A stretch of DNA of 8,250 nucleotides, from the NCBI GenBank assembly GCA_964542875.1, contig CAZIWA010000180.1, positions 1-8,250 of the forward strand. The letters run 5' to 3'. Each line of letters opens with the position of its first letter. Within the stretch, counting starts at the first letter, position 1. The translations under genes and the position numbers were made by a program. Shown here piece after piece: positions 1 through 5,221 of this stretch. The notes beneath the pieces are model-generated. The model was not told where the DNA came from, did no database searches, and was given only the letters and a program-made list of their open reading frames with translations. Source of the stretch: CAZGOM01 sp964542875. GTDB lineage: Bacteria; Planctomycetota; Phycisphaerae; Phycisphaerales; Phycisphaeraceae.

Positions 1-683
1 TGGCCAATGTGCTTGTTGTCGGACCCCACCCGGATGACCAGGAACTGGGGATGGGCGGGACCGTGATCCGGCTGGCCAAGCAGGGGCACAATGTGCTGCT
101 GCTGGACATGACCAATGGAGAGCCGACGCCGCTGGGCTCGGTGGAGCAGCGAACCAAGGAGTGGACCAACGCGGCGCAGATCATGGGGGTGAAGCGTCGG
201 CTGCTGGGGCTTAAGAATCGGGAAGTGCAGCACACGCTGGAGGCGCGGCACAAAGCGGCGGGGGTGATCCGGGAGCATCAGGCGCAGATTATTTTCCTGC
301 CGTATTTCGATGATGCGCACCCGGACCATGTGGCATGCACGCGGATCATCGAGGATGCTCGGTTTGACTCGAAACTGACGAAGATCGACCTGCCGGGTCA
401 GCCGATTTACCCCAAGTGGCTGATCTACTACTACTGCACGCACCTGCGCATGGTGGCCAACCCGAGCTTCTGCCTGGACATCAGCGAGGAGATCGAGACG
501 AAGATCAAGGCCATCGAGGCGTATGAATCGCAGTTTGTGTGGCCCGAGAAGAACAAGGCGGTGGTGGGGTGGCTCAAAGAGATGAACAGCTACATGGGCA
601 GCCGGATCGGGACGCGCTACGCGGAGCCCTTTTTCGTGCGTGAGCCGCTGGGGCTGACGTCGTTGGATTCACTGGCGCTGTGA
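1..683 (+). CDS. bshB1: PIG-L family zinc deacetylase, BshB1-like (5' end just outside window)
   Basis: Probable zinc-dependent N-deacetylase of the PIG-L/LmbE family. Its closest look is to BshB1, which removes the acetyl group from GlcNAc-malate in bacillithiol synthesis in the cytoplasm. Counting the GTG at 9 as residue 1, the beta-strand LVVG leads into PHPDD (6-10), the metal and catalytic motif, and AHPDH (103-107) supplies the catalytic and second metal-binding histidines. The later segments IYYY (139-142), DIS (157-159), AYESQF (171-176) and the C-terminal YAEPFFVREPLGL are BshB1-like. The frame is open to the window edge and reads xTG-GCC-AAT-GTG, so the real start is probably an ATG one base upstream, giving M-A-N-V-L-V-V. 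The length of about 226 residues is normal for the family. The thiol pathway is inferred from family resemblance only; no other bsh gene is visible. Family confidence is high and the exact substrate is uncertain. Confidence 0.85.
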   Translation, partial: ANVLVVGPHPDDQELGMGGTVIRLAKQGHNVLLLDMTNGEPTPLGSVEQRTKEWTNAAQIMGVKRRLLGLKNREVQHTLEARHKAAGVIREHQAQIIFLPYFDDAHPDHVACTRIIEDARFDSKLTKIDLPGQPIYPKWLIYYYCTHLRMVANPSFCLDISEEIETKIKAIEAYESQFVWPEKNKAVVGWLKEMNSYMGSRIGTRYAEPFFVREPLGLTSLDSLAL

Positions 684-736
684 GAAGTAAGCCGGGCACC
701 GCCTGGGGGCAGTGCAGGAGTTTTCGGCAGAAAGCA

Positions 737-786
737 GGATGTCGGATCAGGACGAAGAAGTCTAATCCAACCTACCCTGGAGTTTT
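737..786. repeat. Dispersed hairpin repeat, copy 1
   Basis: This intergenic sequence matches positions 5149-5198 at 40 of 50 bases without gaps. Its core (741-771) is the degraded form of a long hairpin: the arms GTCGGAT and AATCCAAC still pair at most positions, but several inner pairs are lost relative to copy 2. It lies 53 bases after the stop of the deacetylase gene and 24 bases before the next start codon. Its function is unknown; it could be a REP-like element or a transcript 3'-end structure. Confidence 0.75.
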
Positions 787-810
787 GGGCAAAGCACGAT
801 TGAGGCGGTT

Positions 811-1527
811 ATGGCGCGGCCTGATGCGGTGTTGATTGATCTGGATGACACGCTTTTGGACCACACGTCGGGAAGCCGTGCGACGGTGGAGGAGGTCCAT
901 CGGGCGTTTACCGTATTTCAGACGCAGCCTGTGGATGTGCTGGAGGAGATGCACAACCGGCTGCTGGAAGAGATTCACCTGGAAGTGGCCTGCGGGCGCA
1001 TGACGCTTCAGGCCGGACGTGAGGAACGCTACAGGCGCGTGCTGGTGGCGTATGGCGTTTCAGAACAGGCGGCACCGGCGATGAGCGTGGAGGTGGCCAG
1101 GCATGCCCGGGCGTTTTACATGGGGCGCAGGCAACTCATACCCGGTGCACGGGAATTGCTGACAGCGCTGAGAGGCTACGCGGTGGTCGGCATCGTGACC
1201 AACAACACAGTGGACGAGCAGCGAGAGAAACTTAGTACATTTGGTCTGACTGAACTGATCGACTTCATGGTTGTGTCTGAAGAGGTGGGATACGCCAAGC
1301 CGGATATACGGATCTTTCAAGAAGCCCTGACCAGGGCCCGCTGCGGTGCTGACCGGGCGGTGATGCTGGGGGATTCATGGCCTGCGGACATCCGTGGGGC
1401 GCTGGGCGCGGGCATCGCAGCGGTGTGGCTTAACCGGCATGGTAAAGTGAAGCCTGAGGCAGCAGAGGTGATCGAGGTGAGTTCGCTGGAGCCGACGGAG
1501 AGGGTTTTGCGGGTGCTGGGTTTTTGA
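811..1527 (+). CDS. HAD-superfamily hydrolase (phosphatase-like)
   Basis: Cytoplasmic HAD hydrolase of the subfamily IA type, predicted to dephosphorylate a small metabolite. All four motifs are present. Motif I is DLDDT (10-14), with nucleophile D10 and acid/base D12. Motif II is T130 in VGIVTNN. Motif III is K163 in YAKPD. Motif IV is GDSWPAD (187-193), with D188 and D193 for magnesium. An alpha-helical cap of about 85 residues sits between motifs I and II (roughly 20-105), as in YjjG/phosphoglycolate-phosphatase-like enzymes. The length of 238 residues is typical. The ATG at 811 is supported by a GAGGCGG ribosome-binding sequence about 5 bases upstream. The gene follows the deacetylase in the same direction across 127 bases containing a hairpin repeat, so co-transcription is possible but unproven. 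The substrate cannot be told from sequence. Confidence 0.9.
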   Translation: MARPDAVLIDLDDTLLDHTSGSRATVEEVHRAFTVFQTQPVDVLEEMHNRLLEEIHLEVACGRMTLQAGREERYRRVLVAYGVSEQAAPAMSVEVARHARAFYMGRRQLIPGARELLTALRGYAVVGIVTNNTVDEQREKLSTFGLTELIDFMVVSEEVGYAKPDIRIFQEALTRARCGADRAVMLGDSWPADIRGALGAGIAAVWLNRHGKVKPEAAEVIEVSSLEPTERVLRVLGF

Positions 1528-1601
1528 ATGTTTAAATTTTAATATATTGTTCAAGCTAAAAATTTAGTCGTTGACAATACGCAAATAAAGTTTGATTGGA
1601 T

Positions 1602-1763
1602 ATGACAGTTTGTGCTTCCGGGGATGCCTGGGAATTCTGGTATATCAAGACTCGGCTGCTGTTGGCCTTGTTCGGCTATTTCATGGCGGATGAGCCGAGG
1701 CTGCGAAGCGGGCGATCAAGGGGGCGAGTGGCAGGGGCTAAAAAAATGGCTTTTACAGGGTAA
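1602..1763 (+). CDS. Doubtful small ORF, 53 codons
   Basis: An ATG-to-TAA frame of 53 residues with a hydrophobic stretch around residues 19-29 (LLLALFGYFMA) followed by an Arg/Gly-rich tail. There is no clear Shine-Dalgarno sequence. A perfect TTGACA lies 25 bases before the ATG but without a good -10 box. I do not recognise the product. A second, longer frame runs through the same DNA (1612-1899) but continues through the minus-strand terminator and is even less protein-like. It may be non-coding. Confidence 0.15.
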   Translation: MTVCASGDAWEFWYIKTRLLLALFGYFMADEPRLRSGRSRGRVAGAKKMAFTG

Positions 1764-1782
1764 ATGCGGGGGTCAAAAACGG

Positions 1783-1822
1783 AAAATAAAAAACGCCCGG
1801 CTGGCCGAAGCCGAACCGGGCG
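1783..1822 (-). terminator. Rho-independent terminator on the minus strand
   Basis: Read on the minus strand, this is CGCCCGG, then TTC, an inner GGC-TTCG-GCC stem with a UUCG tetraloop, then AG, then CCGGGCG, followed directly by TTTTTTATTTT. The seven-base outer stem (1794-1800 with 1816-1822), inner stem, stable tetraloop and U-run make a textbook intrinsic terminator. On the plus strand the A-run precedes the hairpin and no T-run follows, so the direction is clear. No intact minus-strand gene lies upstream of it. Confidence 0.8.
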
Positions 1823-1851
1823 CTTCCGGGGGCAAATTGTGGTCAAGTGAT

Positions 1852-1914
1852 TTACTTGACTCCTTTAATATAGACCCAGTTTGGTTGCACGTCAAATAGT
1901 ATTACAGGATTTTC
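1852..1914 (-). pseudogene. Possible orphan 3' end of a lost minus-strand gene
   Basis: A minus-strand frame of 20 codons ends in TAA at 1852-1854, about 30 bases before the intrinsic terminator at 1783-1822. It reads ENPVILFDVQ then PNWVYIKGVK. The alternating hydrophobic beta-strand pattern and the short VYIKGV-type ending look like the C-terminus of a secreted carbohydrate-active protein, but this rests on appearance. In frame, a TGA at 1915-1917 closes it on the 5' side, and no start codon or ribosome-binding site is present. The natural reading is that the body of the gene was lost and only its tail and terminator remain. An inverted repeat (GTCAAGT at 1842-1848, ACTTGAC at 1854-1860) overlaps the stop codon. 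It could also be chance. Confidence 0.35.
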
Positions 1915-2083
1915 TCATTTTTTCGGGTTTGAATTTAACACCATTTTTCGCCACGGTTTCAGATGCTTGATTACAGAGACGCAAAGCACGGATTGGAGGG
2001 GGTTTAGGGCATTGCAGGCGGATGTATGATGGGGGTGTTTGCCGGGGCGGTGGACGGGCGTGAAAAAATAATTGTTGAAACAC

Positions 2084-2089
2084 GAGGTG
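2084..2089 (+). promoter_or_regulatory. Ribosome-binding site that decides the oxidoreductase start
   Basis: GAGGTG lies five bases before the ATG at 2095. The frame also has ATGs at 2026 and 2029, but these lack a comparable site and would add 22-23 residues unlike the family before the dinucleotide-binding fold. Confidence 0.7.
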
Positions 2090-2094
2090 CAGCG

Positions 2095-3150
2095 ATGGCG
2101 GGTGAAGAAAAAATTCGTGTCGGGTTGGTGGGCGCGGGCGCGATTTTCCGTTCCAGGCATATTCCGGGGCTCAAAAAGATTCCTGGGGTGGAGCTGGTTT
2201 GCGTCGCCAACCGGTCGAAGGAGTCGGGCGCGAAGATCGCCGGGGAGTTTGGGATCGGGGAGGTGATGGAGGATTGGCGGGCGCTGGTGGCGCGGAAAGA
2301 CCTGGATGCGGTGTTCATCGGGACATGGCCGTACAAGCACCGTGAGATGTCGATCGCCGCGCTGCTGGAAGGGAAGCATGTGTTTTGCCAGGCGCGGATG
2401 GCGATGGATGTAGAGGAGGCGCATGACATGGTGGCGGTGAGCCGTTCGGCGCCGGGGTTGGTGGCGATGATTTGCCCGCCGCCGACGAGAATGCCGTTTG
2501 AGCCGTTTATTCGCAAGACGCTGGCCGAGGGCGTGCTGGGCCGGGTGGTGAGCGTGGAGATGCTGCATGTGTCGGGCACAAACACGAAGGTGAACGCGGT
2601 GCACTGGCGGGAAGAGAAGCGTTATTCGGGCAAGCAGGTGATGGCGATGGGGATTTATGCCGAGACGCTTCATGCGTGGGTGGGGCCGTACGAGCAGCTT
2701 AGCGCGCAGACCGGGGTGTTTGTGAATGAGAAGACCGATGCCGGTGGGCAGAAGGTGACGATCGAGGTGCCGCAGGTGGTTTCCATTTCCGGACGGTTGG
2801 CGTCAGGCGCGCTGTGCACGGAGCATCATCTGGGGCTGGCGGTGGATGCGACGACACCGGGGGACCGGTTGACGGTGTGGGGCACCAAGGGGACGCTGCG
2901 GTACACGTTTGGCGGGACTCTGGAGATGGCCGGGGCGGGCGAAGCGCTCAAGGCTGTGGAAGTGCCGGCGGCACTGCGCAAGGAGTGGTGGGCGGAGGAT
3001 GACTTTATCGCTGCGGTGCGCCTGGCCCGGGCGGGCAGGGCGTTTAAGGTGTCGCCTGATTTTGAAGAGGGATTGCTATACATGCAGAAGGTGGAGGCGG
3101 TGCATCTTTCCGCCGCCACGGGGCGGCGCGTTCGGCCTAGCGAACTTTAA
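2095..3150 (+). CDS. Gfo/Idh/MocA-type oxidoreductase with altered EKP motif
   Basis: Predicted cytoplasmic NAD(P)-binding oxidoreductase or relative, 351 residues, the usual length for the family. The N-terminal Rossmann fold starts at residue 7 with VGLVGAGAIFRSRHIPGL (9-26). The strand LVCVANRS (34-41) follows, and then DAVFIGTWPYKHREM (71-85), the normal position of the sugar-site loop. The motif usually written EKP, whose lysine takes part in catalysis in sugar dehydrogenases, here reads QAR (CQARMA, 98-103). The C-terminal alpha/beta domain contains GIYAETLHAW (187-196), with H193 in the usual active-site histidine region, and a ligand-capping sheet. It stands alone, with 62 bases to the next gene. 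The substrate is likely a sugar, inositol or similar polyol, but the changed motif makes the reaction uncertain. The ATG at 2095 is chosen for its ribosome-binding site. Confidence 0.88.
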   Translation: MAGEEKIRVGLVGAGAIFRSRHIPGLKKIPGVELVCVANRSKESGAKIAGEFGIGEVMEDWRALVARKDLDAVFIGTWPYKHREMSIAALLEGKHVFCQARMAMDVEEAHDMVAVSRSAPGLVAMICPPPTRMPFEPFIRKTLAEGVLGRVVSVEMLHVSGTNTKVNAVHWREEKRYSGKQVMAMGIYAETLHAWVGPYEQLSAQTGVFVNEKTDAGGQKVTIEVPQVVSISGRLASGALCTEHHLGLAVDATTPGDRLTVWGTKGTLRYTFGGTLEMAGAGEALKAVEVPAALRKEWWAEDDFIAAVRLARAGRAFKVSPDFEEGLLYMQKVEAVHLSAATGRRVRPSEL

Positions 3151-3212
3151 ATACGTGTTTGGTATACGTGAGATGGACGAACCCAAATATCCTTGAGGCG
3201 TAGCATCTATAT

Positions 3213-3656
3213 ATGAGCCAAAACCCTGCCATTCCATCACCGCCGGACCGGTCATCCGAGAACTCATTTGTTCTTAACACTCAGGGGTTGACGTGGGTGG
3301 TCTTGCTGGGGCATTGGACGTCGTTTGCCAAGAACGCGCTCAAGCTGCCGGCAGATACGCAGTCGCAGCGGTTGAAGGAGTCAGTGGCGGACCTGATTGG
3401 GTTGCAGGCGGTGTGGTTTGCGCTGGGAAGCCTGGAGACGCTGACGCGGCCGGAACAATTGTTGGGGCTTAACCGCGCCGGGGTGCTCATCGACCGGCAT
3501 GCGCAGAACATCCAAAGCCGATGGCAGGATGAACAGGTGCCGGTGGGCATTCTGGAATTGATTCAGGATGCCCACGCGGCGCTGGACCGGGAAAGCCAGA
3601 GGCTGATCCGGGAGAACCCCCAGGAACAGAGCGTGGATGGGGCGTTTGCCAAGTAG
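3213..3656 (+). CDS. Conserved-looking hypothetical protein, 147 residues
   Basis: I do not recognise a named family. After a Pro/Ser-rich disordered start (1-20) the protein looks mainly helical: LTWVVLLGHWTSFAKNAL (26-43), a second helix (53-75, ADLIGLQAVWFALGSLE), a central segment with GLNRAGVLIDRHAQNI (85-100), and a final helix (112-133) with ELIQDAHAALDRE. There is no signal peptide, clear membrane segment, cysteine pair or catalytic motif; the hydrophobic stretch at 27-33 is too short for a membrane span. Codon and base use match the neighbours, so it is probably a real gene. The ATG at 3213 has only a distant GAGG (3195-3198). It follows the oxidoreductase by 62 bases in the same direction. 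The sequence is cut by a scaffold gap eight bases after the stop codon, so its downstream partner is unknown. Confidence 0.75.
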   Translation: MSQNPAIPSPPDRSSENSFVLNTQGLTWVVLLGHWTSFAKNALKLPADTQSQRLKESVADLIGLQAVWFALGSLETLTRPEQLLGLNRAGVLIDRHAQNIQSRWQDEQVPVGILELIQDAHAALDRESQRLIRENPQEQSVDGAFAK

Positions 3657-3664
3657 GGATTGAT

Positions 3665-3764
3665 NNNNNNNNNNNNNNNNNNNNNNNNNNNNNNNNNNNN
3701 NNNNNNNNNNNNNNNNNNNNNNNNNNNNNNNNNNNNNNNNNNNNNNNNNNNNNNNNNNNNNNNN
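3665..3764. other. Scaffold gap of 100 N
   Basis: Exactly 100 ambiguous bases, the usual placeholder for a gap of unknown length. Any reading frame across it is artificial. The genes ending at 3656 and starting at 3925 should not be treated as proven neighbours. The 160 bases after the gap (3765-3924) show no gene or convincing promoter apart from the ribosome-binding site at their end. Confidence 0.98.
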
Positions 3765-3912
3765 ATGGCGGGCTTGGCCGGGGGCCGGGTTATTTGCAGG
3801 GCAGGTTCAGTGTTTCCCCGGTGTGGGCGGGGCGGTGTCGTGGTTAGGTTGAAGGGTGTGCAGTGCGTGCTTTACGCAAGGTTTGTCACCCAAGGTTTTC
3901 GGGGCCAACCAG

Positions 3913-3918
3913 AAGGAG
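3913..3918 (+). promoter_or_regulatory. Strong ribosome-binding site
   Basis: A full AAGGAG lies six bases before the ATG at 3925, the best-formed Shine-Dalgarno sequence in the window. It fixes the start of the DUF2892-like gene. Confidence 0.85.
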
Positions 3919-3924
3919 TGAGCC

Positions 3925-4371
3925 ATGATTGCCAGCACATCAACCCGCGTGCCACAGAACACGGATCCAGAGGTCAATGAGCATATTTTGTGCGAGACGC
4001 ACCATCGTGTGGCGTATTACGCGCAGCATCCGGACATGATCGATAAGCGCCTGGCGGAACTGGACGAGGAATGGGACGTGGAGCGGATGCTGGAGACAGG
4101 GTCGTCCACTCTGACACTGACAGGTTTGGTGATGGGGGTGGCGGTGAGCCGGAAGTGGCTGCTGCTGTCGCTGGCGGTGCAGGGATTCTTTTTGCAGCAT
4201 GCGGTGCAGGGATGGTGCCCGCCGCTGCCGGTGCTGAGGAAGCTTGGGTTCAGGACGGCCGATGAGATCAATGTGGAGCGGTATGCGCTTAAGTGCCTGC
4301 GCGGGGATTTTAAGGATGTGGGCACGGGGAAGACGGGGGCGGTGGATGCGATGGATGCGGCGGGGAAGTAG
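3925..4371 (+). CDS. DUF2892-like small inner-membrane protein
   Basis: 148 residues. The N-terminal half is soluble and charged (VNEHILCETHHRVAYYAQHPDMI, residues 17-39 in outline, then a helix with KRLAELDEEWDVERMLE, 41-57). Two closely spaced hydrophobic segments follow (about 61-76 and 78-95), joined by a short SRK turn. Next comes QGWCPPLPVLRKLGFRT (95-111), and a conserved-looking helix EINVERYALKCLRGDF (114-129). Two transmembrane helices with a following G-x-CP motif are the pattern of the DUF2892/YgaP-like transmembrane domain; GWCPP and the ERYALK-LRGDF tail fit a subgroup seen in several phyla. The biochemical role of the subgroup is not known to me; some DUF2892 domains are fused to rhodanese domains, which is absent here. 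The start is set by AAGGAG at 3913. The Gly/Asp/Ala-rich last 18 residues are probably disordered. Confidence 0.8.
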   Translation: MIASTSTRVPQNTDPEVNEHILCETHHRVAYYAQHPDMIDKRLAELDEEWDVERMLETGSSTLTLTGLVMGVAVSRKWLLLSLAVQGFFLQHAVQGWCPPLPVLRKLGFRTADEINVERYALKCLRGDFKDVGTGKTGAVDAMDAAGK

Positions 4372-4375
4372 AAGG

Positions 4376-4403
4376 ATGAATTACGAGTTATGAAGTATGA
4401 AGT
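4376..4403 (+). repeat. Degenerate tandem heptamer, four units
   Basis: Four consecutive seven-base units, ATGAATT, ACGAGTT, ATGAAGT and ATGAAGT, begin five bases after the stop codon of the DUF2892-like gene. The last two are identical and the others differ by two or three bases. Short heptanucleotide arrays of this type occur in intergenic DNA of various bacteria. Confidence 0.6.
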
Positions 4404-4430
4404 GAAACCTTAGGATAACCATGCGAAGAG

Positions 4431-4469
4431 CACCCTGACCCCTGCCCTCTCTCTGAGGGTGACGGGGGT
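4431..4469. repeat. CCCT/AGGG palindromic intergenic element
   Basis: CACCCT (4431-4436) pairs with AGGGTG (4456-4461), and an alternative fold pairs ACCCC (4438-4442) with GGGGT (4465-4469) around an inner CCCT/AGGG stem. The order CACCCTGACCCC, then CCCTCTCTCTGAGGG, then GGGGGT resembles the widespread family of intergenic hairpins of the form ccctcacccc...ctctccctgaggg. Membership is judged by eye. It could also slow or end transcription downstream of the DUF2892-like gene. The rest of 4470-4577 shows no gene. Confidence 0.5.
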
Positions 4470-4577
4470 TGATGAAGGGTACGTATGCAAGATAGGGCAC
4501 CGCTGCCGCCGTGCTTTGTCACTTGGAAATGAAATTAAGGTAATCTTGGGGCTTCTCTTTTTACCCCAGGAATTGCC

Positions 4578-5117
4578 ATGGAAAGCTGCTCGCCAAAGAA
4601 ACAGAATGCTGGATCGTCCGCGGCTCATAAGGAAGCGGCCAAGAGCATCGCCGTGACGTGCGCGGTGCTGACGGTGAGCGATACGCGTACGCCGGAGACG
4701 GACAAGGGCGGCGCGATCATCAAAGAGCAACTGGCCGCAGCGGGGCATGTGGTGAAGCACTATGCAATCGTGAAAGATGAGCCGTGGCAGATCGATGCGC
4801 AACTGAGGCTGTGGCTGACGGATAAAGAAGTGCAGGCGATCATCTCCACAGGGGGAACGGGGATTGCCAAACGGGATACGACCATTGAAGTGGTGGAGCG
4901 GCTGCTGAGCAGGAAGCTCGATGGCTTTGGGGAGTTGTTTCGGATGCTGAGTTGGGAGCAGGTAGGAAGCTCTGCGATGCTTAGCAGAGCGACGGGCGGG
5001 CTGGCGGATGAGACGCTGATTTTCGCGCTGCCGGGATCGACGGCGGCGGTGGAACTGGGCATGACGAAGCTGATTGCGCCGGAGCTTTCGCACCTGGTGT
5101 GGGAGCGGCGGCGGTGA
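4578..5117 (+). CDS. moaB: Molybdenum cofactor biosynthesis protein MoaB
   Basis: MoaB/MogA-fold protein that acts in the cytoplasm in molybdenum cofactor synthesis; members of this fold adenylylate molybdopterin before metal insertion, although the role of E. coli MoaB itself is less clear than that of MogA. Visible motifs are VLTVSDTR (30-37), KGG (43-45), ISTGGTGIAKRD (89-100), which is the nucleotide and pterin-binding loop, GFGELFRMLSWEQVGSSAMLS in two pieces (116-136), and IFALPGSTAAV (148-158) ending in IAPELSHL. The FRMLSWEQVGSSA segment favours MoaB over MogA. At 179 residues it is normal in size, with an extra polar N-terminal tail of about 22 residues. The ATG at 4578 is preceded by AGGA six bases upstream. 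No other molybdenum cofactor gene is visible nearby, so the gene seems to stand alone; it converges with the minus-strand pilin-like operon. Confidence 0.93.
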   Translation: MESCSPKKQNAGSSAAHKEAAKSIAVTCAVLTVSDTRTPETDKGGAIIKEQLAAAGHVVKHYAIVKDEPWQIDAQLRLWLTDKEVQAIISTGGTGIAKRDTTIEVVERLLSRKLDGFGELFRMLSWEQVGSSAMLSRATGGLADETLIFALPGSTAAVELGMTKLIAPELSHLVWERRR

Positions 5118-5148
5118 GTGGCCCGTCGTGATTTTCAAGGATAAAACC

Positions 5149-5198
5149 GGATGTCGGATTACGACGAGGACGTCGAATCCGACCGACCTTAGGGTTTT
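5149..5198. repeat. Dispersed hairpin repeat, copy 2 (intact hairpin)
   Basis: This is the better preserved copy of the 737-786 repeat. The core 5153-5183 folds as GTCGGATT paired with AATCCGAC, one bulged A, then CGACG paired with CGTCG around an AGGA loop: 13 base pairs without a mismatch. It lies 31 bases after the moaB stop and 24 bases beyond the stop of the convergent pilin-like gene. Short T-runs lie beyond the hairpin on both strands (TTTTT at 5195-5199 on plus; TTTT opposite 5143-5146 on minus) but 8-12 bases away from the stem, so it is at best an imperfect two-way terminator. Confidence 0.8.
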
Positions 5199-5221
5199 TG
5201 TGAAAGTTGTGCATCCCGGGT

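Larger units (their letters stand above)
1528..2094. other. Long intergenic region without a convincing plus-strand gene
   Basis: These 567 bases separate the HAD gene from the oxidoreductase gene. The first 80 or so bases are strikingly AT-rich (TTTAAATTTTAATATATTG near 1530) compared with the G+C-rich genes on both sides. The rest holds a weak short reading frame (1602-1763), a minus-strand terminator (1783-1822), a short minus-strand coding tail (1852-1914) and the ribosome-binding site of the next gene. An ACAGAGACGCAAAGCACGGA stretch near 1973 recalls the degenerate cacagagacgcaaag-type intergenic repeats of many bacteria; that resemblance is only an impression. Confidence 0.7.

Noticed and set aside
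1571..1599. Sigma70 promoter from TTGACA at 1571
   Set aside because: The -35 hexamer is perfect, but 17 bases downstream the sequence is GATTGG, and TATGAC is 24 bases away. No acceptable -10 box is present.
2026..2094. Upstream ATGs for the oxidoreductase
   Set aside because: The 23 added residues do not fit the family, and the ATG at 2095 has a well-spaced GAGGTG.
1915..2673. Long minus-strand frame opposite the start of the oxidoreductase gene
   Set aside because: Its product is rich in His, Arg and Pro without any fold-like pattern. It is the antisense image of a clear Gfo/Idh/MocA gene in G-rich DNA.
3151..3212. Direct repeat ATACGTG twice after the oxidoreductase gene
   Set aside because: Only seven bases, two copies, no associated palindrome or promoter; likely chance.
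4516..4546. Promoter TTGTCA...TAATCT before moaB
   Set aside because: The spacer is 19 bases and both hexamers are imperfect, so support is too thin to list as a feature.
4410..5138. 242-codon minus-strand frame opposite moaB
   Set aside because: Arg/His/Pro-rich antisense product. The plus-strand MoaB motifs are unambiguous.
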